A stretch of DNA of 6,988 bases. Origin: JAABRE01 sp964413275 (lineage in GTDB: Bacteria > Cyanobacteriota > Cyanobacteriia > Cyanobacteriales > JAABRE01). The position numbers were made by a program, and so were the translations under genes. The stretch spans positions 1 through 6,988 of the forward strand of contig CAYPSO010000172.1 of assembly GCA_964413275.1 (NCBI GenBank). Reading direction: 5' to 3'. A model generated the notes under the pieces. The model saw nothing but the letters and a program-made list of their open reading frames with translations. It was not told where the DNA came from and made no database searches. Of this stretch, positions 1 through 5,104 are shown in pieces (within the stretch, counting starts at the first letter, position 1; every line of letters starts with the position of its first letter).

Positions 1-109
1 GACTATACTTTCCGACTTCTGAGTAGGTTTGAGTAACTTTAGTTGAGCGGTTAGGGTTGACTACAGTAGTGGTTAAAATATATTCAGCCCCTACATACTA
101 TTTAATCTA
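1..109. other. Short flank, no recognisable gene
   Basis: This is the 3' flank of the leftward reductase gene. The plus-strand frame beginning at base 1 is open for eleven codons (ending LLSRFE) to a TAA at 34-36, which could be the tail of a gene entering from the left but is too short to identify. A promoter-like pair on the plus strand, TTGACT at 57-62 and TATATT at 79-84 with a 16-bp spacer, points into the 3' end of the reductase gene. In DNA this AT-rich such matches arise easily by chance. Confidence 0.3.
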
Positions 110-916
110 TTATTTCTTAATAATAATCTTGTCAAAATAATTATTAATTCCCGTAAAAATTATACTATGAAATTTAGCTAAAACTGTCATTTCTAATCCG
201 GGAGTAATAGTAAAAGATTTATTTTTAATTCCTTTAATAATTTCTTGAGCCACAGCTTCTGCACTCCAAGTTTTAGCTGTAGCAGTAATCATTTTTGTTT
301 CTGGAGGTTTAGTTTTATTTTCCTGTTCTAATTGAGGGGTATCAGTATCAGGAGGATAAACTACTGATATATTAATACCTAATTGTTTTAATTCTCCACG
401 CAAAGATTCGGCTAAACCACGAATGGCAAATTTACTAGGACTATAAGCACTATAACCGTAAATACCAATTAAACCTACACCAGAAGATAACATGACTATG
501 TGACCTTTTTTTTGTTTTTCCATAACTGGTAATACGGTTTTAAGACAATATAATGAGCCAAAATAATTAACAGCCATAGTGCGTTCAAAAATCTCTAAAG
601 GCAGTTGTTGAAAATAATCTGGATGTGCCATACCAGCAGAGGTGATTAAAACATCAGGTGTGCCATTTTCTTCCATAGCTATTTCGATGGCTTGCTCTAC
701 TTGAAGGCGATCGCTTACATCTGCTGAAAAAATCAAAACTTGTTGTTGAGAAGAAACACATTCTGCTTTGATTTCCTGTTTAGCTGCGGTTAATTTATCA
801 ATATTTCGACTAATAATTGTAATTTGACTTCCTTCTCTAGCAAATAATTTTGCTGTAGCTTTACCAATTCCGCTAGAGCCACCAGTAATGATAATATGTT
901 TTTGCTGAAAATTCAT
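110..916 (-). CDS. SDR-family reductase, 3-ketodihydrosphingosine reductase-like
   Basis: Classical short-chain dehydrogenase/reductase of 268 residues, predicted to use NAD(P)H. Visible: the Rossmann motif TGGSSGIG (11-18); a TSAG variant of the NAG motif (92-95); N117; catalytic S145; and the YSPSK pair Y158/K162. After the catalytic block comes VYPPDTDTP (186-194), then ENKTKPPET (199-207). This string closely matches what I recall of eukaryotic 3-ketodihydrosphingosine (3-dehydrosphinganine) reductase and is not general to SDRs. The C-terminal part (about 241-260) is hydrophobic or amphipathic, which could allow membrane association as in KDSR. The ATG start lies ten residues before the glycine-rich motif, as usual. 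It is divergent from the hydroxylase gene. Family assignment is firm; the sphingoid-base substrate is inferred, since no serine palmitoyltransferase gene is in view. Reduction of another long-chain 3-ketolipid is the alternative. Confidence 0.85.
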   Translation of the reverse strand: MNFQQKHIIITGGSSGIGKATAKLFAREGSQITIISRNIDKLTAAKQEIKAECVSSQQQVLIFSADVSDRLQVEQAIEIAMEENGTPDVLITSAGMAHPDYFQQLPLEIFERTMAVNYFGSLYCLKTVLPVMEKQKKGHIVMLSSGVGLIGIYGYSAYSPSKFAIRGLAESLRGELKQLGINISVVYPPDTDTPQLEQENKTKPPETKMITATAKTWSAEAVAQEIIKGIKNKSFTITPGLEMTVLAKFHSIIFTGINNYFDKIIIKK

Positions 917-955
917 GTGATTTTTGCTTTTTTATAAAAAAAACTAATTATTATT
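917..955. promoter_or_regulatory. Compact divergent promoter region
   Basis: Only 39 bp separate the start codons of the reductase (-) and the hydroxylase (+). At its centre is a perfect 10-bp palindrome TTTTATAAAA (930-939), which supplies a TATAAA-like -10 hexamer on each strand (933-938 on plus, 937-932 on minus). Any -35 elements would fall near or inside the opposite gene, and no good -35 is seen. No clear Shine-Dalgarno sequence precedes either ATG. That this is a shared promoter is inferred from position and composition only. Confidence 0.3.
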
Positions 956-1711
956 ATGAATAATATAAACCAAACTTACTTCAATTTTAAAAAAACATAT
1001 AGAGAGTTTATTTTAGATAAAGGTGAAAAAGGTTTTCGTAAATTAGAAAAGTTAATTGGTGAATATTCTTTAATCGGTAACTATACATTTTTCGATCCTT
1101 ACACATATGATTGGGTAGTTAAATTAGAAGCAAATTGGCAAATAATTCGTCAAGAAGTGGATCAATTACTCGAAAATTTGGATACTATTCCTAATTTCCA
1201 AGATATTTCTACAGATCAATATAGTATTACTCAGGATAATCGCTGGAAAACTTATTTTTTTTATGCCTATGGTTTAAAAGCAGAAAAAAATTGTCAAAGA
1301 GGCCCTAATACTACTCGTTTAATTGAAGAAATTCCCGATCTAAAAACTGCTTTTTTTTCGATTCTTTTACCTCATAAATATATACCAGAACATTGTGGCC
1401 CTTATAAAGGAGTTATTCGTTATCATCTTGCTTTAAAAGTACCTGAGCCTTACACAAATTGTGCTATTCGTGTGGGTAAAGATATTCGTCATTGGCAAGA
1501 AGGAAAAAGTTTAATGTTTGACGATACTTTTCCCCATGAGGCTTGGAATAATACTGATGATATTCGAGTAATTTTGTTTGTTGATTTTCTTAGACCGATG
1601 GGTTTTCCCTTATCATTAATTAATAAAATACTTCTTAAATTAATTGCCATATCTCCTTATATTCAAACTGCTAAAAAAAACTTTGAAAAATGGGAAAAAG
1701 GTTTAAAATAA
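956..1711 (+). CDS. Aspartyl/asparaginyl beta-hydroxylase family dioxygenase
   Basis: A 251-residue protein of the Fe(II)/2-oxoglutarate-dependent aspartyl/asparaginyl beta-hydroxylase family (Asp_Arg_Hydrox). Its conserved C-terminal core matches mammalian AspH: PEHCGPYKGVIRYHLAL (144-160), with likely iron ligand H146 plus R155 and H157; CAIRVGKDIRHWQEGK (169-184); FDDTFPHEAWN (188-198), with likely second iron ligand H194; and R204 in DDIRVILFVDF for 2-oxoglutarate. Some family members hydroxylate protein residues, others lipids: LpxO acts on lipid A acyl chains and OlsC on ornithine lipids. No signal peptide is visible, but about 215-236 is hydrophobic or amphipathic and may touch a membrane. 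The N-terminal 90 residues are less conserved. It is divergent from the KDSR-like reductase, which favours a lipid substrate, but the substrate is not determinable here. ATG start, TAA stop. Confidence 0.88.
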   Translation: MNNINQTYFNFKKTYREFILDKGEKGFRKLEKLIGEYSLIGNYTFFDPYTYDWVVKLEANWQIIRQEVDQLLENLDTIPNFQDISTDQYSITQDNRWKTYFFYAYGLKAEKNCQRGPNTTRLIEEIPDLKTAFFSILLPHKYIPEHCGPYKGVIRYHLALKVPEPYTNCAIRVGKDIRHWQEGKSLMFDDTFPHEAWNNTDDIRVILFVDFLRPMGFPLSLINKILLKLIAISPYIQTAKKNFEKWEKGLK

Positions 1712-1793
1712 AATTCTTTCTTAAATAAAAAATCAAGTCTTGATATTCATTATCAAAAGAACGTTTGGCAAGTACAATTGGTTATATATTTTT

Positions 1794-1868
1794 GGGCGGT
1801 GGGTTACGGCGCAGATCAAAAATTATGGATTTATCGTCAAAATTTTAACCACGCCTAACCCACCCTAC
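1794..1868. repeat. Imperfect inverted repeat, GGTGGGTTA-type hairpin
   Basis: The left arm GGTGGGTTACGGCG (1798-1811) pairs with the right arm CGCCTAACCCACC (1852-1864). Nine pairs are perfect (1798-1806 with 1856-1864), then a single bulged C at 1807, then four more pairs (1808-1811 with 1852-1855). The loop is about 40 nt. The GC-rich arms stand out from the AT-rich surroundings. Similar GTGGGTTA...TAACCCACCCTAC hairpins are, as I recall, common interspersed repeats in cyanobacterial genomes. It may also act as a terminator. Confidence 0.6.
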
Positions 1869-1869
1869 T

Positions 1870-1970
1870 GGACTGTTTCAGTTAAAAGTGTGCATTAGTA
1901 GGGTGGGCAATGCCCACCAAATCATAAAGATAATCAAAATTCTATTGCCCTATTTTAGTTGAAACAGTCC
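1870..1970. repeat. MITE-like unit with 18-bp terminal inverted repeats
   Basis: The left end GGACTGTTTCAGTTAAAA (1870-1887) and the right end TTTTAGTTGAAACAGTCC (1953-1970) are inverted copies matching at 16 of 18 positions, with the outer eleven bases perfect. ACT abuts both outer edges (1867-1869 and 1971-1973), a possible 3-bp target duplication. The unit is 101 bp with no coding capacity, consistent with a non-autonomous element moved by a transposase elsewhere in the genome. That origin is inferred; a plain terminator hairpin is the alternative. Confidence 0.5.
1902..1918. terminator. Tight GC-rich hairpin, possible bidirectional terminator
   Basis: GGTGGGCA (1902-1909) and TGCCCACC (1911-1918) are perfect complements around one central base, so the real structure is a stem of about seven pairs with a 3-nt loop. 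It sits between two convergent genes inside the larger inverted repeat. There is no clean T-run directly after it on either strand, so terminator function is tentative. The GTGGGCAATGCCCAC motif is, to my recollection, widespread as an interspersed repeat in cyanobacteria. Confidence 0.4.
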
Positions 1971-1977
1971 ACTACTA

Positions 1978-2013
1978 GAATATTTTGAAAAATGGGAAGG
2001 AGATTTTAACTAA
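1978..2013 (+). pseudogene. Possible relic of a second hydroxylase gene 3' end
   Basis: This frame reads EYFEKWEGDFN then TAA. The intact hydroxylase ends NFEKWEKGLK then TAA. The 15 bases TTTGAAAAATGGGAA are identical at 1682-1696 and 1984-1998, and in both places exactly four codons follow before a TAA stop. Across the 30 bases through the stop, about 25 match. The frame is closed by TGA at 1960-1962, so nothing more of a gene survives here. A decayed tandem paralogue or a partial duplication would explain it. Chance cannot be excluded at this length. Confidence 0.4.
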
Positions 2014-2031
2014 TTTAGTTTATTTTAAAAA

Positions 2032-3030
2032 TTAAATTCTAACATCTTCAGAATCTTTTGTTATATTTGTTTTTTCTGGATCTACTAACAAAACTGAACT
2101 ATTTTTTTCATTAGCAACATAATAACTAGACCATCCCCTAGATTTAGTAAACATTATGCCTACATATTCACAAAGAATTGCTAAAATTAATGAAATTAAG
2201 AAAAACATAATAGCATTTTGCATGGATAAAGTGACCCATCCTTCTGCTACCTTATTTTTAAATAAATATATACCAACAATATAAATCATATAAATAAGAT
2301 TAAAACCACTAGCAAGAAGACTACAATAACTTGCTAAACGTAAAGGATGTACAGAATTAATAAAAATAATTTGTAAGGCAAGATTAATAGATTCTACTAT
2401 TCCCTTATTTCTAGGTTTTTTATATCTTTTAATTGGTTCATAAACAAAAGTTTCGCTGCTGTAACCAACATAAGCACTAAGCAAACGTAGATAACAATAT
2501 TTATCTTCTACTTGAATTAGTGCATTAACAACTTGTCGGCTAAGAACGCTAAATAAGGTAACATTTTTGGTTAAGGGTATTTTAAATATTTTTCGACAAC
2601 ACCAATAAAATAAATTTGCTCCTATTTTTCGCCATAATGGTTCTCCATTTCTATGATTTCGTACTCCGATTAATATATCTTTTCCTTCTCGGCATTTTTT
2701 AACTAATTCAGGAATTAATTGCGGTGGATCTGAATCGGGAATTATTATTACGATAAAATCACCAATTACTGAATCTAATCCTGACGAAATAGCAATTTCT
2801 GTACCGAAGTGTCGAGATAAATTTATTAACCTGATACATTCATATTTTTCTAATAAAATATCTATTTTAGCTAAACTATTATCTGTCGAACCGTCATTAA
2901 TTAAAATTAGTTCGTAATTATGATAATTATTTCTTAAAATTTCCATTATTTCATTAACAAATATCTCCAAAATTTTGCCATGATCATGAATGGGAGCGAT
3001 TATAGAAACAAAACAATCAGAATTTGTCAT
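2032..3030 (-). CDS. GT2 glycosyltransferase, GtrB/DPM-like, two C-terminal TM helices
   Basis: A 332-residue family 2 glycosyltransferase with the polyisoprenyl-phosphate glycosyltransferase layout (GtrB, ArnC, dolichol-phosphate-mannose synthase): a cytosolic GT-A domain, then two membrane helices (about 230-257 and 272-294), then the typical EYVGIMF tail. Between the helices, GWVTLSMQNAIMF matches the family GW-SL linker. Retained motifs are NDGSTD (45-50) and RHFGTEIA (73-80). The usual D-x-D followed by QDPP is not retained: the sequence is IIIPDSDPP (95-103), so the two metal-binding aspartates align with I96 and P98. The usual GDFRL block aligns with TLFSV (158-162), losing its aspartate and arginine. 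The enzyme may have altered chemistry or be non-catalytic. It is second in a probable operon, 14 bp after the oxidoreductase. ATG start, no evident Shine-Dalgarno. The sugar donor and lipid acceptor are unknown. Confidence 0.85.
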   Translation of the reverse strand: MTNSDCFVSIIAPIHDHGKILEIFVNEIMEILRNNYHNYELILINDGSTDNSLAKIDILLEKYECIRLINLSRHFGTEIAISSGLDSVIGDFIVIIIPDSDPPQLIPELVKKCREGKDILIGVRNHRNGEPLWRKIGANLFYWCCRKIFKIPLTKNVTLFSVLSRQVVNALIQVEDKYCYLRLLSAYVGYSSETFVYEPIKRYKKPRNKGIVESINLALQIIFINSVHPLRLASYCSLLASGFNLIYMIYIVGIYLFKNKVAEGWVTLSMQNAIMFFLISLILAILCEYVGIMFTKSRGWSSYYVANEKNSSVLLVDPEKTNITKDSEDVRI

Positions 3031-3044
3031 TAATTTTAAATTAT

Positions 3045-4175
3045 TTAACTATAGAGCAATTGTAATTCTTTACTAAGATCGTAAATATTATCAATTTTGC
3101 CACCTAAAACGCAAATAAGATTAGATAATTGTTCGTGTTTGCGGAAAAGAATTGGTCTGCTATCGTCTATTTCGCTTTGTGGTAAAACTGTTTTAATTTC
3201 CCAAAGTGAATCTATATAAATACAATCTTTAAGAAGAGATAAATAGCGTTGTGCATCTCTAATCATGTAGGGATAATTACTTTTAGGAACATTTTTCAAA
3301 GATATTTGATTGATAATTTTGCGATCGCTTTCTCTATCTTGCCAATAAAAATGAGGAGTGTAACGCACATGGCTTAGGGTATGTAAGTTTTTTGAAGGAA
3401 AAGGCATTAAGGAGAAAAAAGGGCCGCACATAACAGTTAATCCCCAATTAGCCATCGCATCTGGAACTTTTACTAATGCCATTTCAGTTAATTCATGTTT
3501 TAAGGGAATAGTTAATAAGTCAGAATAGGAAAGAATTGTATTCAAAGATGAATAGGTACAGTTAAAAACATATTTACTGATAATATTTACTGGATTATTT
3601 TTTTTATCTGTCAATTCTTCCTGAAAAGTTATTTTTATTTCTTCTAAATTATCTCCTGTTTTTTCTAGTTTAATTACTTCAGAATTAAATTTAATCTTGA
3701 TTTTAGCTAATTCTAATTGATTGGTAAGTTTATTTTTAATTTTAATACTATCAAATAGATATTCTTGGACACAAAAAACTTCTTCTATTAAAGCAGAATT
3801 AAACTTATTTTTGATAGCTTGAGGAGCAATTATTGATTTAGCACCAATGCGATCGCAAAAAATTTTAAATTGATTGGCATTAACTTTAGAAAATTTTTTA
3901 CCAATAGCATAATAATTCTCAAAATCGCTGCTAATACATTCTTGATAATCATTAACAAATTGAGGAAAATTGATCCTAGAACGAAAAGCCGTCAAAATAC
4001 TCCTAGGATAATGGTAGCCATTATGAACTCTAGCTTGATTTACATAGGAAGCACGCTGTAATAAATCAACTTCCTTCTCAAGAATTAAAATTGATGGGAA
4101 ATATTTTTTAAGTTGTAAAGCAATATTACAACCAAAAAAACCTCCTCCAATTATAACTACATCATAATATTTCAT
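3045..4175 (-). CDS. FAD-dependent oxidoreductase (DAO-like)
   Basis: A 376-residue flavoprotein of the FAD-binding DAO superfamily. From the ATG at 4175 it begins MKYYDVVIIGGGFFG, placing the dinucleotide-binding GGGFFG (10-15) as close to the N-terminus as is normal, followed by ILEKE (31-35), whose E33 is the expected ribose-binding acid. A distinctive block QARVHNGYHYPRS (47-59) follows. CVLGGKIDNIYDL (355-367) is the C-terminal FAD-contacting strand and helix. An in-frame TTG at 4214 would add 13 residues, but that extension overlaps a promoter-like sequence and has no conserved look, so I prefer the ATG. No signal peptide. It is the first gene of a probable operon with the GT2 enzyme, suggesting oxidation of a sugar, amine or lipid-linked intermediate. 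The substrate cannot be read from the sequence. Confidence 0.8.
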   Translation of the reverse strand: MKYYDVVIIGGGFFGCNIALQLKKYFPSILILEKEVDLLQRASYVNQARVHNGYHYPRSILTAFRSRINFPQFVNDYQECISSDFENYYAIGKKFSKVNANQFKIFCDRIGAKSIIAPQAIKNKFNSALIEEVFCVQEYLFDSIKIKNKLTNQLELAKIKIKFNSEVIKLEKTGDNLEEIKITFQEELTDKKNNPVNIISKYVFNCTYSSLNTILSYSDLLTIPLKHELTEMALVKVPDAMANWGLTVMCGPFFSLMPFPSKNLHTLSHVRYTPHFYWQDRESDRKIINQISLKNVPKSNYPYMIRDAQRYLSLLKDCIYIDSLWEIKTVLPQSEIDDSRPILFRKHEQLSNLICVLGGKIDNIYDLSKELQLLYS

Positions 4176-4184
4176 CTTATTAAA

Positions 4185-4214
4185 ATTATTAGCGATCGCT
4201 TCAATTTTTTTCAA
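4185..4214 (-). promoter_or_regulatory. Candidate promoter of the oxidoreductase-glycosyltransferase operon
   Basis: On the minus strand, TTGAAA (4214-4209) and AATAAT (4190-4185) are separated by 18 bp, each one mismatch from the sigma-70-type consensus. A HIP1 octamer (4192-4199) lies in the spacer. Transcription would begin only a few bases before the ATG at 4175, giving a nearly leaderless mRNA. The AT-richness makes chance matches common, so this is weak evidence on its own. Confidence 0.25.
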
Positions 4215-4221
4215 TTTAGCG

Positions 4222-4227
4222 TATAAA
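4222..4227 (+). promoter_or_regulatory. Possible -10 element for the SIMPL gene
   Basis: TATAAA lies 43 bases before the ATG at 4271 and about 10 bases before the small leader ORF. No convincing -35 hexamer lies 16-18 bases upstream. It is divergent from the candidate promoter of the oxidoreductase operon, and both occupy the same 95-bp gap. Confidence 0.2.
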
Positions 4228-4238
4228 TGATGATAGAT

Positions 4239-4274
4239 ATGAAAAAATTCAAGCCCTCAATGGTGATGATATGA
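4239..4274 (+). CDS. Possible 11-codon leader ORF overlapping the SIMPL start
   Basis: ATG at 4239 opens a frame reading MKKFKPSMVMI and closes at TGA 4272-4274. That TGA shares bases with the ATG of the SIMPL gene (ATGA at 4271-4274), a classic geometry for translational coupling. No strong ribosome-binding site precedes it. It could be a genuine upstream ORF, or a chance product of a local echo, since GATATGAAAAAA occurs at 4236-4247 and nearly again at the real start. Confidence 0.2.
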   Translation: MKKFKPSMVMI

Positions 4275-5008
4275 AAAAAGGTCAATTTAGTTTACCCTAC
4301 CAAAGTTTGCTAATGGTGCTGCTGATGGGCAGTTGTTTTAATTTAGCTTTGATTAATCCAGTAATGGCACAAGAACAAATATTACGAACATTAACAGTAA
4401 CTGGAAATGGTATAAAAAGGATTCCCACTACTTTGACACAAGTACAGCTTGGAGTGGAAATTGAGGCTAAAACAGCTACCCAGGTACAGCAGGAAGTCGC
4501 CAAGCGTACTTCAGCCGTGGTGGATTTTTTGCGCTCTCGTAAAGTGGAAAGGCTAGAAACTACTGGCATTAGCTTACAACCGAACTATCAATATAACAAT
4601 AATCAACGAAGCTTACTGGGTTATATTGGTACTAATACCGTTACTTTTCGTCTTCAGACTGAAACAGTAGGGAGTTTATTAGATGAAGCCGTCAAAATGG
4701 GAGCTACTCGCATCGATCAAATCAGTTTTACCGCCACTGAAGAAGCAATTTCTGCGGCACAAAAAGAAGCCCTCAGTGAAGCAACTATAGACGCACAGCA
4801 ACAGGCAAATGCAGTTTTAGGGACTTTAAATTTTACGACTAAAGAGGTTGTCAGCATTCAAATTAACGGAGCTAATGCGACTCCACCCCAACCCTATCAA
4901 ACTCGAAAACTCGCGGCTGAAATGGCTGACGCTCCACCTCCTAGTACACCTATAATTGGCGGAGAGCAGACTGTGCAAGCTTTTGTCACGCTACAAATTA
5001 GTTATTAG
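4271..5008 (+). CDS. SIMPL (DUF541/YggE-like) domain exported protein
   Basis: A 245-residue protein with an N-terminal signal peptide: MKK, a hydrophobic core to about residue 30, and a likely signal peptidase I site after V31-M32-A33. The mature part is a SIMPL/DUF541 domain (E. coli YggE, Brucella BP26 family). It opens RTLTVTGNG (39-47), has the family block LETTGISLQPNYQY (about 95-108), then GYIGTNTVTFRL, GATRIDQISFT, and ends in VQAFVTLQISY. The protein is expected in the periplasm or outer envelope. Family members are linked to oxidative-stress tolerance and form oligomeric rings, but the molecular function is poorly understood. A proline-rich stretch APPPSTP near the C-terminus probably forms a loop. 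The start is set by the signal peptide. The stop TAG is also the first triplet of a heptamer array. Confidence 0.85.
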   Translation: MKKGQFSLPYQSLLMVLLMGSCFNLALINPVMAQEQILRTLTVTGNGIKRIPTTLTQVQLGVEIEAKTATQVQQEVAKRTSAVVDFLRSRKVERLETTGISLQPNYQYNNNQRSLLGYIGTNTVTFRLQTETVGSLLDEAVKMGATRIDQISFTATEEAISAAQKEALSEATIDAQQQANAVLGTLNFTTKEVVSIQINGANATPPQPYQTRKLAAEMADAPPPSTPIIGGEQTVQAFVTLQISY

Positions 5009-5054
5009 GTAATAGCGATTAGCTTTTAGCGATTAGCTTTTAGCTTTTATCTTC
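5006..5054 (+). repeat. TAGNNNN heptamer array, seven units
   Basis: Seven consecutive 7-base units begin exactly at the TAG stop of the SIMPL gene. Their starts are 5006, 5013, 5020, 5027, 5034, 5041 and 5048. The first six begin TAG (TAGGTAA once, TAGCGAT twice, TAGCTTT three times); the last, TATCTTC, is degenerate. Because 7 is not a multiple of 3, successive TAGs fall in all three frames. Heptanucleotide tandem repeats (STRR) are a known cyanobacterial class, but the link with the stop codon is an observation made here. Confidence 0.75.
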
Positions 5055-5055
5055 C

Positions 5056-5104
5056 CCCTCTGCCTCCTACCTCCTACCTATTACCTCTTACCCTCTACCT
5101 CCTA
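5056..5104 (-). repeat. TAGGAGG-type heptamer array, seven units, inverted
   Basis: Read on the minus strand from 5104, seven 7-base units follow without gaps. Three are TAGGAGG and the others TAGAGGG, TAAGAGG, TAATAGG and a degenerate CAGAGGG. The first unit supplies the TAG stop of the YciO-type gene (5104-5102). The plus strand is a pyrimidine run of CCTCCTA units. One base (5055) separates it from the opposing array, so the whole 5006-5104 interval is repeat. The Shine-Dalgarno-like AGGAGG here is downstream of a gene and serves no visible start codon. Confidence 0.75.

Larger units (their letters stand above)
1712..2031. other. 320-bp intergenic stretch between convergent genes
   Basis: No convincing intact gene. 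It lies between the 3' ends of the hydroxylase (+) and the glycosyltransferase (-) and is built of repeat-like modules. In order: a small palindrome ATCAAGTCTTGAT (1732-1744); a bulged long hairpin (1798-1864); an inverted-repeat unit (1870-1970) enclosing a tight GC-rich hairpin (1902-1918); and a short coding-like relic (1978-2013) resembling the end of the hydroxylase gene. The hairpins are also the only plausible transcription stop signals between these convergent genes. Confidence 0.7.

Noticed and set aside
1870..1970. Complete insertion sequence
   Set aside because: Only 101 bp lie between the outer ends of the inverted repeats, with no transposase frame.
3870..4061. Plus-strand open frame of 63 codons
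   Set aside because: It lies wholly inside the FAD oxidoreductase gene on the other strand, has no recognisable domain, and the host gene has clear motifs on either side.
4176..4214. TTG start adding 13 residues to the FAD oxidoreductase
   Set aside because: The ATG at 4175 puts the FAD motif at the usual distance from the N-terminus, and the extension overlaps a promoter-like sequence and a HIP1 octamer.
4325..4336. Possible lipoprotein lipobox (LMGSC) in the SIMPL signal peptide
   Set aside because: The -3 residue is Met rather than Leu, the hydrophobic core continues past the Cys, and VMA at 31-33 is a better signal peptidase I site.
4297..4569. Minus-strand open frame of 90 codons
   Set aside because: It is a shadow of the SIMPL gene, whose signal peptide and domain motifs are unambiguous. 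The low-complexity Ser/Thr/Val composition fits an antisense reading.
5056..5104. AGGAGG sequences as ribosome-binding sites
   Set aside because: They recur every seven bases as part of the repeat and have no start codon at a suitable distance on the minus strand.
5006..5104. CRISPR array
   Set aside because: The units are 7 bp and contiguous with no spacers, so this is a simple tandem repeat.
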